Source: Clostridium sp. AM49-4BH
Lineage (GTDB): Bacteria > Bacillota > Clostridia > Lachnospirales > Lachnospiraceae
Length of the DNA: 64,000 nt
NCBI RefSeq assembly: GCF_003478335.1
Contig: NZ_QUFB01000004.1
Span: forward strand, 1 to 64,000
Direction of reading: 5' to 3'
Position numbers and translations under genes: made by a program. Under the pieces are notes generated by a model. That model had not been told where the DNA came from. It ran no database searches and saw only the letters and a program-made list of their open reading frames with translations. Of the stretch, positions 8,349 through 17,801 are shown one piece after another (within the stretch, counting starts at the first letter, position 1; every line of letters starts with the position of its first letter).

Positions 8349-8820
8349 AGTTAATTATTATTTGGATCTGGCAGATGTCGTGTCGCAGAGGGGAACCTGT
8401 CTGCGAAAGCGTTACGGTGCTGTCATTGTAAAAAATGACGAAGTAATTGCAACGGGATATGTAGGAGCGCCGAGAGGCCGCAAGAACTGCACAGATATTA
8501 ATCGATGTATTCGCGAAGAAATGAAAATACCGCGCGGAGAGCGTTATGAATTATGCCGCAGTGTGCATGCGGAAGCGAATGCGATTATCAGCGCAGAGCG
8601 GGAAAAAATGATTGGATCGACGATGTATTTGTCGGGTCGTGAGGTGTCAACAGGAGAATATGTACACAATTCTAATAGTTGTTCGATGTGTAAGCGAATG
8701 ATCATTAATGCGGGAATCAAGCAGGTGATCGTACGTGATGATGAAGAGCATTATCGGGTGATCGAGGTGCAAAGCTGGATAGACAATGATGAGTCCTTAT
8801 CCGGGATTTCAGGATATTAA
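8329..8820 (+). CDS. dCMP/cytidine deaminase family protein
   Basis: About 163 residues of the deoxycytidylate deaminase fold, converting dCMP to dUMP for thymidylate synthesis. Zinc ligands are visible in SVHAEANAI (His and catalytic Glu) and in the SCSMC pair, where Ser replaces the more common Pro of PCxxC. An inserted loop (D-I-N-R-C-I-R-E-E) is usual for the ComEB-type dCMP deaminases. The start at 8329 or 8332 is chosen because GGAGG lies at 8319-8323; an upstream ATG at 8311 has no such site. Coupled to the preceding Lrp gene. Confidence 0.85.
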   Translation: MMERRDKVNYYLDLADVVSQRGTCLRKRYGAVIVKNDEVIATGYVGAPRGRKNCTDINRCIREEMKIPRGERYELCRSVHAEANAIISAEREKMIGSTMYLSGREVSTGEYVHNSNSCSMCKRMIINAGIKQVIVRDDEEHYRVIEVQSWIDNDESLSGISGY

Positions 8821-8864
8821 GATGTGAATTTTGCTGGGAAAGATGTGGAAATTGGTTTGGAAAT

Positions 8865-9035
8865 GGGACAGGTTAATAAATTGGACAGAGAGCCGAAAAC
8901 AGGGACAGACCAATAAGCCGGACAGGGAGCCGGAAACAGGGACAGACCAATAAGCCGGGCAGGGAGCCGGAAACAGGGACAGACCAATAAGCTGGACAGT
9001 GTGTCGGAATAGGGACAGACCATAATACAGGTCAT
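8865..9035. repeat. Five tandem copies of a 37-bp repeat (iteron-like)
   Basis: Units begin with gggacag at 8865, 8902, 8939, 8976 and 9012, spaced 37, 37, 37 and 36 bp. Copies 2-4 are almost identical; the first and last are diverged. No spacers lie between units, so this is not a CRISPR array. The block sits immediately beside a cluster of DnaA boxes. Apart from the repeats and boxes, the 456-bp gap between the deaminase and the ROK gene has no supported gene. Confidence 0.85.
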
Positions 9036-9046
9036 TTGTCCGGAAT

Positions 9047-9133
9047 TGTGGATAACTGTCCTGTTTTGCGGACAATTAGTGGATAACTCAACAAAAATGG
9101 GGAGAAATCCACAGGTTATCAAAGTTATCCACG
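9047..9133. promoter_or_regulatory. DnaA-box cluster
   Basis: A perfect consensus box lies at 9047-9055 (TGTGGATAA, minus orientation). One-mismatch boxes lie at 9078-9086 (AGTGGATAA) and 9125-9133 (TTATCCACG), and a weaker one at 9105-9113. AT-rich DNA follows. The neighbouring genes are not those of a chromosomal origin (no dnaA, dnaN or gyrB), so a regulatory or DnaA-titrating role, or a relic plasmid origin, is more likely. Confidence 0.6.
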
Positions 9134-9276
9134 AAAAATCAGTACATTTATTTTCTTTCGGATGACAGATTACAGAAAATTTGGTACACTTATTACAAAA
9201 TATTATGAAGGATGTACGCTCGAAATTCTTCGTTCAGTAGATTCGGAGAGTACATAAGGAAGAAATGGAGGAAACT

Positions 9277-10221
9277 ATGGCAGACTATATATATGGTATC
9301 GATATCGGGGGAACAACGGTAAAGATGGGACTTTTTGATGAAGAAGGAACCATGATCGATAAATGGGAGATCGTGACACACAAAGAAGATGGCGGGGAGC
9401 AGATTTTGCCGGATATTGCGGCATCGATCAAAGAAAAGAATGAGGAGAAAAATATTGCGACAGAAGATATTCTTGGAATCGGCATGGGTGTACCGGGACC
9501 GATCACAGAAGAGGGTGTTGTTTTGAAATGCGCAAATCTCGGCTGGGGAATCTTTTCGGTGGCAGATGAGGTAACCAGACTGACAGGGGTTCAGAAAGTC
9601 AAAGTTGGTAATGACGCAAATGTGGCAGCTCTTGGCGAGCAGTGGAAAGGCGGCGGCCGCGGATTTAACAGCATTGTAATGGTGACGCTTGGAACCGGTG
9701 TCGGCGGTGGAATCGTTATGAATGGTAAGATTGTAACAGGTTCCCATGGTGCGGCTGGTGAGATCGGTCATTTGACGGTCAACCTGCATGAGACGAGAGT
9801 GTGTGGCTGTGGTAAGAGGGGCTGCTTGGAGCAGTATTCTTCCGCAACAGCAATCATGCGCAGTGCCAGAGAAAAAGTTGCCAATACGGATACGCCTTCT
9901 TTATTGCGTGATTATCCGGAGATCACCGGCAAAGAAATTTTCGATGCATACAAGGCCGGAGACGACATGGCAGAGGATGTGGTTAATGAATTTGCAGAGT
10001 ATTTGGGACTTGGACTTGCTCATACAGCGCAGGTTATTGATCCGGAGGCATTTGTTATCGGTGGCGGTGTTTCTAAAAACGGACAGGTCGTAGCTGATAT
10101 CACCAAAGAAAAATATGAGAAAAATGTTATGTTTGCATTAAAAGATAAAGAATTTCGTCTTGCAGAGCTTGGAAATGATGCGGGAATGTATGGTGCAGTT
10201 CGCATGGTATTAGTAGATTAA
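9277..10221 (+). CDS. ROK family glucokinase
   Basis: 314 residues. Phosphorylates glucose at the entry to glycolysis. N-terminal DIGGTTVKMG ATP-binding loop, the GTGVGGGIV loop, the EIGH catalytic region and the ROK zinc signature CGCGKRGCLE are all present in order. The C-terminal half closes with FVIGGGVSKNG. The start at 9277 follows GGAGG by five bases. No N-terminal helix-turn-helix is present, so this is a kinase and not a ROK repressor. Monocistronic, with a strong terminator downstream. Confidence 0.9.
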   Translation: MADYIYGIDIGGTTVKMGLFDEEGTMIDKWEIVTHKEDGGEQILPDIAASIKEKNEEKNIATEDILGIGMGVPGPITEEGVVLKCANLGWGIFSVADEVTRLTGVQKVKVGNDANVAALGEQWKGGGRGFNSIVMVTLGTGVGGGIVMNGKIVTGSHGAAGEIGHLTVNLHETRVCGCGKRGCLEQYSSATAIMRSAREKVANTDTPSLLRDYPEITGKEIFDAYKAGDDMAEDVVNEFAEYLGLGLAHTAQVIDPEAFVIGGGVSKNGQVVADITKEKYEKNVMFALKDKEFRLAELGNDAGMYGAVRMVLVD

Positions 10222-10237
10222 TCGCGGTTTCAAAAGA

Positions 10238-10292
10238 TAGGTAACAGGGACGTCACACGTAATTGGTGACGTTCTTGTTGCCTATTGTTTTC
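10238..10292 (+). terminator. Terminator after the ROK gene
   Basis: Long inverted repeat: TAGGTAACA and ACGTCAC pair with GTGACGT and TTGTTGCCTA around a 9-base loop, followed by TTGTTTTCTT. Confidence 0.75.
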
Positions 10293-10408
10293 TTATTTAT
10301 TGGGATATTGCTGCTTTGCAATGTAGCTCATTACAAAATGTTGGTGTTGCTCTTACTTTTTAGGCAGTAGTATATGTTTGCAGATGGAGAAAGGGATGAG
10401 AAATTAGC

Positions 10409-11575
10409 ATGAAATTATTTCATATATCAGACTTGCATATTGGAAAACAATTGTACGCGTATAGTTTGCGCGAGGAACAAGAAGATATTTTGCATCAAAT
10501 TGTGGAACAGGCTGCAATTCACTGCCCCGATGCGATATTGATCGCGGGTGATATATATGATAAATCGGTGCCGTCGGGTGAGGCGTATGAGATCTTTGAT
10601 CATTTTCTAAATGAGATAGCATCGTTGGATCCACAAATCCCGGTGTGTATGATCGCAGGAAATCATGATAGTGCTCTCCGATTAAAATATGCAAGTTCTT
10701 TTTTGGAAAGACAGAAGATAGTCGTATCAACTATGATCCCGACGATAGAGGAGGAACATCTGCGCAAAGTGATCTTGCAGGATGAGTATGGAGAGGTGGC
10801 GGTATATTTACTGCCTTTCTTGAAACCGGGTCAGGCTAGAGTCCTTTTTCAGGGACAGGAAATTACGGACTATGACATGGCGGTCCGTAAAGTGTTAGAA
10901 CGGGAAGAAATCGATTTTACGAAAAGAAATATATTGGTGGCGCATCAATTTTTTGTGGGTGGTAATGGCGAAGTTGAGCGCTGCGATTCGGAACTAATGT
11001 ATTTGTCAGTGGGTGGTATCGATAGTGTTCATACTGATATGGTAGAGGCGTTTGATTATGTTGCACTGGGACATATTCATGGAGAGCAGCCGGTGGGCAA
11101 GGCGCATATTCGTTATAGCGGAACGCCGTTAAAATATTCTGTCAGCGAAGAGCATCATGAGAAAGGAATTACCATGGTGACGCTGGGCGAAAAAGGGGAC
11201 AGTCCGAAAATAGAACGAATACCGCTGCGACCGCTTCGGGATGTCTGCAGTCTGCGGGGAACTTTGGAAGAGGTAATTCAGGGTGCCGAGGCGCATCGGG
11301 ACGATTATGTGAGCATTGTTTTAACAGATGAAACGGGTTTATACCGTCCAAAAGATCAGCTGGATGAATGCTTTGACCGTATTTTGGAGGTACGGATTGA
11401 GAATACGCGTACCATGGCAAGAATGAAACAGCAGGAAATAGAGAATACACAGTTAAGTCCATTAGAAGCATTCCGGGAGTTCTATCAGATGATGAATGAT
11501 CAGCCGATGAGTGAAGAGGAAGAATTGGAATTACAGCAGATTATTGCTAAGTGTGATGGAAGCAAAGAGGGTTGA
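10409..11575 (+). CDS. sbcD: Exonuclease SbcCD, subunit D (Mre11-like nuclease)
   Basis: Nuclease subunit of the SbcCD complex, which cuts hairpins and protein-blocked DNA ends. 388 residues. All phosphoesterase motifs are present: DLHIGK near residue 8, GDIYDKS near 49, GNHDS near 88, H in VAHQFF, and GHIHGEQP, giving the two-metal site. The C-terminal capping domain follows. sbcC lies 140 bp downstream on the same strand. The complex may matter here because the window contains a 555-bp foldback that could form a hairpin. Confidence 0.95.
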   Translation: MKLFHISDLHIGKQLYAYSLREEQEDILHQIVEQAAIHCPDAILIAGDIYDKSVPSGEAYEIFDHFLNEIASLDPQIPVCMIAGNHDSALRLKYASSFLERQKIVVSTMIPTIEEEHLRKVILQDEYGEVAVYLLPFLKPGQARVLFQGQEITDYDMAVRKVLEREEIDFTKRNILVAHQFFVGGNGEVERCDSELMYLSVGGIDSVHTDMVEAFDYVALGHIHGEQPVGKAHIRYSGTPLKYSVSEEHHEKGITMVTLGEKGDSPKIERIPLRPLRDVCSLRGTLEEVIQGAEAHRDDYVSIVLTDETGLYRPKDQLDECFDRILEVRIENTRTMARMKQQEIENTQLSPLEAFREFYQMMNDQPMSEEEELELQQIIAKCDGSKEG

Positions 11576-11606
11576 GCTATGGCGTTGTGTGATGAGAGAA
11601 TGTGAT

Positions 11607-11692
11607 AAGCATAACTGCAAGATGTTAATTGGCTTGGAAATGTGAAATGGAAAGCAGGAAAAGCATAGCTGCAAGTTGTCAATTGTCTTGAA
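11607..11692. repeat. Imperfect direct repeat between sbcD and sbcC
   Basis: aagcataactgcaagatgtt at 11607 recurs as a close copy from 11661 (54 bp apart), with the match continuing through aattggcttgga. It adds to the spacer-duplication pattern and carries no apparent gene. Confidence 0.6.
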
Positions 11693-11716
11693 GATATTAT
11701 TTGAGAGGAAATGAGT

Positions 11717-14470
11717 ATGAAACCAATATATATTGAAATGAAAGCGTTTGGCTCTTATCGGGACGAAAAAATTGATTTCACCGGCAAAAGTCAGGGGTTG
11801 TTTTTGATCACAGGAGATACCGGTGCGGGAAAAACCACAATTTTTGATGCAATATGCTATGCGTTATATGGGGAAACCAGCGGTGGCAAGCGCAGCGGTG
11901 AGATGATGTGCAGTCAGTTTGCAAAACCCGGAGAAAAGACAGAAGTAAGATTTTGCTTTGACTACGATGGTCGGGAGTATTTGGTTACGAGAAGTCCGGA
12001 TCAGCCCAAATGGAACAAAAAAGGGGAGCGGTTAAAGACAACGACGGGCACAAAGGTGAGTCTTATATTGCCGGATGGTACAGAATTTGCCGGGAAAACC
12101 AAGGAAACAAACGAAAAAATACAGCAGATCATTGGATTGGGGTGTAATCAGTTCACACAGATCGCAATGCTTGCGCAGGGCGACTTTATTAAGCTTTTGC
12201 ATGCGACATCGGAAGAGCGCAAAGAAATTTTTGCGCGGATTTTTGATACATCGATCTATGAACAGATTCAGCGGGAATTGGCGTTGGAGGCAAAAAGCGT
12301 TTATGGAAAGCTGATCGGAAATCGAGAAGATATCATCAAAGAACTTGGGCGCATACAGGCGGTTGATGCGGTACTTGACGAGCAGTGGAATGATTTGGAA
12401 GTGCTATTTAGTGAGACACATCGCGATGAATTGCTTGCTCTGGCAAAGCGTATATGTGAAGACAGCAACCAGCAGCTTGGACAAGTGGAAAATGACAAGG
12501 AAAATGTAGGAAAGACATTAGAAAAAATATCGGCACAGATCGAAGCGGGCACCAATATCAATCGATTGTTTGAAGAGTTAGAACGCCACCATAAGAAAGC
12601 AGAACAGTTGTCAGTGCAGAAGGAAACAGTGGATGTAATGCGGCTTAAGCTGGATGCTGGTCGGCGTGCGATGGTTGTCGACAAGGATGCCAAAATTGTA
12701 ACGGAACGCAGAAAAGAATCTGCAGATTGCAAGCAGCGATTGGAACAGTTAAAACAATGGTTTGAAGAAAATGTCCCGAAAATGGAACAGATAGAAAACG
12801 ATTACCAGTCATTGGGAAAGCAATTGGAAACAGAAGTTCCTGTGCTGGAAGAAAAGGTACGTGTCCGTAAAGATGGACTTATTCGGTTGCAGGAAATACA
12901 AAAATTACAGGCAGAGTTTATGGCGTGCCAAGGAAAACTGCAGGAAGCGGAGACTCTTTTGCAGCAAAGTGAACAGGAGTATGAGGAAATTCATGCCCAG
13001 ATCATGGATAATCAGGCATTGCAATTGCGTTTGACGCTGGTGGAGGGGGAACCTTGTCCGGTGTGTGGAAACGTGCATCATCCGGTGATGGAACACGATG
13101 TGGATCATGATCAGAAATCTGATAGGATGGACAATAGTGAGCAGCCGGTGGGAAAGAATCATGGTCGGAAATCTAATGTGATGGGATCTGCGGATACTGT
13201 GTTTGAAACAATGGTAGAGCAGGAAAGACGTTTGCAATCGAAACGGGAACAGGATCAAAAACAGGTAGTGCAGTTGCAGCAAAAGTTGGCGGGGATACAG
13301 GGGAAATGGGAAGCCCTGCAGTCGCAACTACACGACGATGAGATGCCAACTGTTTCACAACGAACAATACAAGATGCCGTGTTGCAGGATATCCCGGATC
13401 AGTTCCAAAATGACCTTAATGAATGGCAGGCAAGGATTGCGCAGATCAAGCAGAAAGCAGCCGCTGCAGAAAAGAAGCATGAAAAATTTGCTCGGGAAAA
13501 GCAGGAACGAGAGGGAGAACGTAAGGCAGAGACTGCTCATTTAGAGCGTTGTGTTGAGGCAGTGGCGCAGGCAGAAACGGCGTATACACAAAGCTTAACG
13601 GAGCAGGACTTTGAAAATGAGGAAGCGTACCAAAATGCGCGCATGGACAAACAGCGATTAGATGCATTTCAGCAGCAGATTAATGAGTATGAGCAAGCGT
13701 GCAAGCTGACCGAAGAACGTGTCCGTGATCTGGAACAGCAGACCAAGGATAAGAAACCAATAGAACTACAGCAATTATTGCAGCAAAGAGAGGAACTTGG
13801 GCGCCGACAGAAATCATTAGAGGCACAGGTGAAAGAACTTTATCATGTGGCGAAAGAAAATGAGCGTGCATATGAAGCCGGAACGAAGCTGTACGAAAAA
13901 AGGGACAGCATGAAACGGCATGCGGAGATATTAGCCAACTTAGATAATACTGCGAATGGAAGAATCTCTAAACGGCACGTTAATTTTCAAACATATATTC
14001 AGCGGCGTTATTTTGCACAGATTATTGACCGCGCTAATCAGCGTCTGGTGCGGATGACGAATCATCAATTCGAACTTCGATGTCGGGATCTGGAACATTT
14101 GCGGACCGTGGGACAGGTTGGTCTGGATCTGGATGTGTATAGCATCGTCAATGATCAGGTGCGTGATGTGAAAACGCTATCGGGTGGCGAATCTTTTGTT
14201 GCAGCGCTTGCGATGGCGCTAGGGATGGCTGACATGATACAGGACAGCCGAGGCAGTGTACACATAGATACGATGTTTATCGATGAGGGATTTGGAGCGT
14301 TGAGCGAGGAGACGAGAAACCAAGCAATCGCTGTGTTGAATGAATTGTCAGGCGGCAAGCGCTTGGTTGGAATCATCTCGCATGTCAGCGAATTAAAGGC
14401 GCAGGTAGGAACGAAGCTTGTTGTGACAAGAACGGACAAAGGCAGCCATGCGCACTGGGAGATGGATTGA
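11717..14470 (+). CDS. sbcC: Exonuclease SbcCD, subunit C (Rad50-like ATPase)
   Basis: ATPase and arm subunit partnering SbcD. 917 residues: N-terminal Walker A GDTGAGKTTIFDA (near residue 36), long coiled coils rich in Gln/Glu on each side of a zinc hook CPVCGNVHHP (near residue 445), and a C-terminal ABC signature LSGGESF with Walker B MFIDEGFGAL. A His/Asp-rich stretch after the hook (around 13090-13190) is unusual and low in complexity. Start 11717 is preferred to 11711 because AGAGGA is then seven bases away. Confidence 0.95.
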   Translation: MKPIYIEMKAFGSYRDEKIDFTGKSQGLFLITGDTGAGKTTIFDAICYALYGETSGGKRSGEMMCSQFAKPGEKTEVRFCFDYDGREYLVTRSPDQPKWNKKGERLKTTTGTKVSLILPDGTEFAGKTKETNEKIQQIIGLGCNQFTQIAMLAQGDFIKLLHATSEERKEIFARIFDTSIYEQIQRELALEAKSVYGKLIGNREDIIKELGRIQAVDAVLDEQWNDLEVLFSETHRDELLALAKRICEDSNQQLGQVENDKENVGKTLEKISAQIEAGTNINRLFEELERHHKKAEQLSVQKETVDVMRLKLDAGRRAMVVDKDAKIVTERRKESADCKQRLEQLKQWFEENVPKMEQIENDYQSLGKQLETEVPVLEEKVRVRKDGLIRLQEIQKLQAEFMACQGKLQEAETLLQQSEQEYEEIHAQIMDNQALQLRLTLVEGEPCPVCGNVHHPVMEHDVDHDQKSDRMDNSEQPVGKNHGRKSNVMGSADTVFETMVEQERRLQSKREQDQKQVVQLQQKLAGIQGKWEALQSQLHDDEMPTVSQRTIQDAVLQDIPDQFQNDLNEWQARIAQIKQKAAAAEKKHEKFAREKQEREGERKAETAHLERCVEAVAQAETAYTQSLTEQDFENEEAYQNARMDKQRLDAFQQQINEYEQACKLTEERVRDLEQQTKDKKPIELQQLLQQREELGRRQKSLEAQVKELYHVAKENERAYEAGTKLYEKRDSMKRHAEILANLDNTANGRISKRHVNFQTYIQRRYFAQIIDRANQRLVRMTNHQFELRCRDLEHLRTVGQVGLDLDVYSIVNDQVRDVKTLSGGESFVAALAMALGMADMIQDSRGSVHIDTMFIDEGFGALSEETRNQAIAVLNELSGGKRLVGIISHVSELKAQVGTKLVVTRTDKGSHAHWEMD

Positions 14471-14474
14471 TCAT

Positions 14475-14518
14475 AAAGAAAGGCTGTGATTTTTGGTAAA
14501 AGTCACAGCCTTTCTTTA
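14475..14518 (+). terminator. Bidirectional terminator between sbcC and the XRE gene
   Basis: Perfect 15-bp arms AAAGAAAGGCTGTGA and TCACAGCCTTTCTTT around a 13-base loop, with T-rich flank on the plus strand and A-rich on the other. It serves both convergent genes. Confidence 0.85.
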
Positions 14519-14520
14519 TA

Positions 14521-14817
14521 TTATTTTCTAAGTAATTCTTTATAGTCATTAGCAATTTGCTGAAGATGAACAATTTGTTGATCTTCCAAACCATAGGTAT
14601 CAATAAACAGTTCCGTCGAGCTTTGATTTAATTCTAACAGATAATCAGTTGAGCAAGAAAAATAGATAGATAATTTTTTTAGTAATTCTACAGAAGGCAT
14701 AATATTGTTGTTTTCCCAATTGCTGACGGTCTGCTTCGTGACGCCGATTTCTTCAGCAAGCTTCACTTGACTAATTTTGTGCAGATGACGCAGGTATTTA
14801 ATTTGGTCTCCAAGCAT
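14521..14817 (-). CDS. XRE family helix-turn-helix regulator
   Basis: 98 residues: a SinR/Xre-type DNA-binding domain (residues about 5-60; K-L-A-E-E-I-G-V-T-K-Q-T-V-S-N-W-E-N as helices 2-3) followed by a short C-terminal helix pair. The start at 14817 follows GGAGG by six bases. It is transcribed away from the surface protein gene at 15190, so it is a candidate regulator of that gene and the DGR region, but this is only positional inference. Confidence 0.8.
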   Translation of the reverse strand: MLGDQIKYLRHLHKISQVKLAEEIGVTKQTVSNWENNNIMPSVELLKKLSIYFSCSTDYLLELNQSSTELFIDTYGLEDQQIVHLQQIANDYKELLRK

Positions 14818-14967
14818 ATTTTCCTCCATTTCCCGTTAGGTATATTATTAAGAACGTATTCCACATGTTGAAAAAGTCGTAAACATGCAGAAATCACTCC
14901 TTGTTAAAGTTAGTGATGGAGTCCTCTAGGGGTTCTTATAATTATTAGTTTATAAAAGAAAAGTATA

Positions 14968-14996
14968 TTTACAAAATACATTAGTATTGTTATAAT
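14968..14996 (+). promoter_or_regulatory. Sigma-A-type promoter upstream of the surface protein gene
   Basis: TTTACA at 14968 and TATAAT at 14991 are separated by exactly 17 bp in AT-rich DNA. The gap 14818-15189 otherwise holds a small inverted repeat (ATCACT/AGTGAT at 14892-14917), a possible operator, and the tiny frame listed separately. Confidence 0.6.
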
Positions 14997-15051
14997 TGAC
15001 CATATAGTAATCTAGAGGAAGATATTTAATTGTCATATGCAGGAGGTAAAT

Positions 15052-15099
15052 ATGGAGATAGTTATTAAAACATTGATTGAATGCGTAGTGAAGAGGTAA
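15052..15099 (+). CDS. Possible 15-residue leader peptide
   Basis: An AGGAGGT site at about 15041-15047 is placed ideally before an ATG that opens only 15 codons (MEIVIKTLIECVVKR). It lies between the promoter at 14968 and the surface protein gene at 15190. It could be a translated leader or a decayed gene start. No homology recognised. Confidence 0.3.
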   Translation: MEIVIKTLIECVVKR

Positions 15100-15189
15100 C
15101 GGTTGCACTTGAAAAAGTATGAAGAGAATCAAAAACTGTATTGTAATAGAGAGATACAATATAGTATAGCAAGCAGGGAGGAATGAAGA

Positions 15190-17775
15190 ATGATACACAG
15201 AAAAAGAAGATTTGAAATTGCCGTAGGATTAGTGCTGGCACTGATTGTAACATCGTGTTGTGAGGGAACAGCAATGGAAACGATGCGTGCATATGCAGCC
15301 AGTGCAGAAAATTGGTCAGTAGTTTATTCTGATGATTTAGGATTTTCCAAGGTCTACGCAGTAGGAGGGCATGTAGTTGTCGGAATGAAAGACGGTGTGG
15401 TATGTTTCTATAACTTATCTACTAAAAAAGAAACAAAGACAAAATATGATGGGATATATGCTTTTTGGAGGACATATAGACCGGTATCCGGGGCGGATTG
15501 TGGTTCTGAGGAAAAAGCAACCATACTATGTTATCAGACCATTAATTCTGATGAAAAACAATATGATGTGGTGAAATTGGATGGAACGATAAAAAAGGAA
15601 ATAGGAAGATATTATGATGTAGATTCTGAGGGCTCTATTTGTAGAAAAGAAGGAGATAAGTTGTATTACGGTGCCATTGACCAAGAGGGAAATGTTGTAG
15701 TGCCCGCAAAATATGCCAATGTAAGTTCGTACGGCGACAAATATATGGTTAATGAAACTGAGGATGGTTTGTGGGCGTTATATAAACCAGGTGAGGGATT
15801 GATTACAGATTTCGAATATGAAACATTTAATTATGAAAATAGGGATGTAATTTATGGGGATGATTATGATGTGATTAGTCGAATGGAAGTAGGAGAAAAG
15901 GCATCCGGAGAAATCGGAATCATTCTGGATGGTAAGGAATTATCTTTGGATAGTAAAATTTATGGCGCAACAGGAGAGCAGTATATGGTCTTTAATAGAT
16001 TTTATGCGAATGGTACAATGTATTTTCGCAAATTAATCTGCCCGGATTACGATTATTATCGTAAAGCAACTGAGCCGGAGTCATCTACGCATATAGCTGG
16101 TATTCACATATATAATAGTATGTCGGAAGATGGTATCTTAGATTCTATTGAAAGCCTTATGAAAAATACAGATGTGGAAGTTGTATATTATACAGCACAA
16201 GGAAAAGAAATTAGTGTAGAAGATATGCACACGATGGTAAAGGCGGTGGTTGATGAAAATGACGAAAAAAATGCAGCCGCGATGCAAAAGGTAAATGCTT
16301 CACTAAAAAATATAAACTATACAAAATTTTATACTGGAACATCGTATAAGATTACTAAGATAGAGAAACCGGAAGTGGAGCCTTCATGGGGAGATGGAGA
16401 TAAGTACTATAAGGTTACGGTTCCTATAGTATTAGATGCAAATGAATCGCAGGAAAAGATTGTATCATATTATAATCACGAAGGCGATTTGATGGTACAG
16501 GGATGTTTAATTGCAGGTAGGCAATATCTTAGAGATGAAAAAGGGAACATTCATTATATCGAGGAGGAACCTAGTAAGGGGAAAATAATAGATGATATTA
16601 TTTATAAGGATTCTAAAGGTGATTTTAGAAATTATGTAGACCTTCAGTTTAATTATGAGAATAATATAGGAGAGGACTATTATGTAATAGCAAAAAAATT
16701 AGTACCTGATGATGAGGAGTATATAGATCATACAGTGGATGATAACGAGCGAGGAAATACAAAGTATTTATTATTATGGAAACAAGATGTGTCACAGATG
16801 CTGTATTCATTTGATATCTATGGATATGGAAACGAATTTGAAATATGCGAATATAATAATGGAAAAAGCGAATTTGAAATCTATTATTATTACAATGGCA
16901 AATTAAATAAGGATCCACAAACAGAAGATAGAAAAGTGGAAATTCGTAAGACACAAATTAGTGATACTTTGAAACAATATGAGGTGTTTGATGAGGATGG
17001 CAATAGTATATTTGACATTACTCAACCAGATAGAGAGTATTATACTTCGGTATTCGCATATCAAGACTGCAAAATTATATTTTGTATAGATAAGGGATGG
17101 TATGCTCAGGAAGATGATATAAATATGGAACCAACAGTAAAGCCAACCATAAAACCAACGGTAAAACCGACAAAAACGCCAGAAGTAACCAAGACGCCAA
17201 ACGCAACTGATGCTCCAACTCCAACTGTATCCCCTAGTCTGACACCTGCACCAACACCTGGTGTTGCACAAGATACACAGGGAACAGCAACACCAAGTAC
17301 ACCCCCTTCAAATACCAAGGCTACATTATCTCCAGCAGCGGTCGGCACAACAATAAAGGACAAGACTGCTTCATACAAGGTCATATCAGCAGACAAAAAG
17401 CAGCCTGCGGTAGCTTATACCAAAGCAATCAAGAAAAATGCAAGCAGTGTTACCGTTCCTGATAAGATCAAGATCAACGGAGTGACATACCAAGTGAAGA
17501 GCATTGCGCCAAAGGCATTTGCGAACAATAAAAAGCTGAAAAAGATCACGATCGGAAAGAATGTTACTTCCATCGGAAAGCAGGCATTTGCCGGATGTAA
17601 GAAGTTGAAGAAGATCACGATCAAATCGGCGAAGTTAAAGAGCAGTTCCATTGGCAAAAATGCCTTCAAGGGAACGGCGAAGAAGCTGACCGTCAAAGTG
17701 CCAAAGAAAAAATATAAGGCATATAAGAAGTTCCTGAAGAAAAAGGGCAATAAGACGGTGAAGGTAACCAAGTAA
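15190..17775 (+). CDS. Secreted surface protein: WG-like repeats, Thr/Pro linker, leucine-rich C-terminus
   Basis: 861 residues. N-terminal signal peptide (hydrophobic residues about 10-22, ending near A-Y-A-A-S-A), a region with WG-repeat-like strands (about 140-230, e.g. YYGAIDQEGNVVVPAKY), an acidic Tyr-rich middle, a Thr/Pro linker with KPT repeats (about 645-710), and a basic BspA-like LRR_5 end (about 750-861). The C-terminal end is nearly identical in DNA to that of the DGR target gene 6.4 kb downstream, which suggests duplication or gene conversion. It lies just 26 bp before avd. No variable repeat was seen in it. Probably a cell-surface adhesin; ligand unknown. Confidence 0.75.
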   Translation: MIHRKRRFEIAVGLVLALIVTSCCEGTAMETMRAYAASAENWSVVYSDDLGFSKVYAVGGHVVVGMKDGVVCFYNLSTKKETKTKYDGIYAFWRTYRPVSGADCGSEEKATILCYQTINSDEKQYDVVKLDGTIKKEIGRYYDVDSEGSICRKEGDKLYYGAIDQEGNVVVPAKYANVSSYGDKYMVNETEDGLWALYKPGEGLITDFEYETFNYENRDVIYGDDYDVISRMEVGEKASGEIGIILDGKELSLDSKIYGATGEQYMVFNRFYANGTMYFRKLICPDYDYYRKATEPESSTHIAGIHIYNSMSEDGILDSIESLMKNTDVEVVYYTAQGKEISVEDMHTMVKAVVDENDEKNAAAMQKVNASLKNINYTKFYTGTSYKITKIEKPEVEPSWGDGDKYYKVTVPIVLDANESQEKIVSYYNHEGDLMVQGCLIAGRQYLRDEKGNIHYIEEEPSKGKIIDDIIYKDSKGDFRNYVDLQFNYENNIGEDYYVIAKKLVPDDEEYIDHTVDDNERGNTKYLLLWKQDVSQMLYSFDIYGYGNEFEICEYNNGKSEFEIYYYYNGKLNKDPQTEDRKVEIRKTQISDTLKQYEVFDEDGNSIFDITQPDREYYTSVFAYQDCKIIFCIDKGWYAQEDDINMEPTVKPTIKPTVKPTKTPEVTKTPNATDAPTPTVSPSLTPAPTPGVAQDTQGTATPSTPPSNTKATLSPAAVGTTIKDKTASYKVISADKKQPAVAYTKAIKKNASSVTVPDKIKINGVTYQVKSIAPKAFANNKKLKKITIGKNVTSIGKQAFAGCKKLKKITIKSAKLKSSSIGKNAFKGTAKKLTVKVPKKKYKAYKKFLKKKGNKTVKVTK

Positions 17776-17801
17776 AGGATTAAAAGAATAAAGATGTTGA
17801 A

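Noticed and set aside
8865..9035. 37-bp repeats as a CRISPR array
   Set aside because: Units are directly adjacent with no unique spacers, and no cas genes are seen.
9047..9133. Chromosomal origin oriC
   Set aside because: No dnaA, dnaN, recF or gyrB nearby; only three or four boxes.
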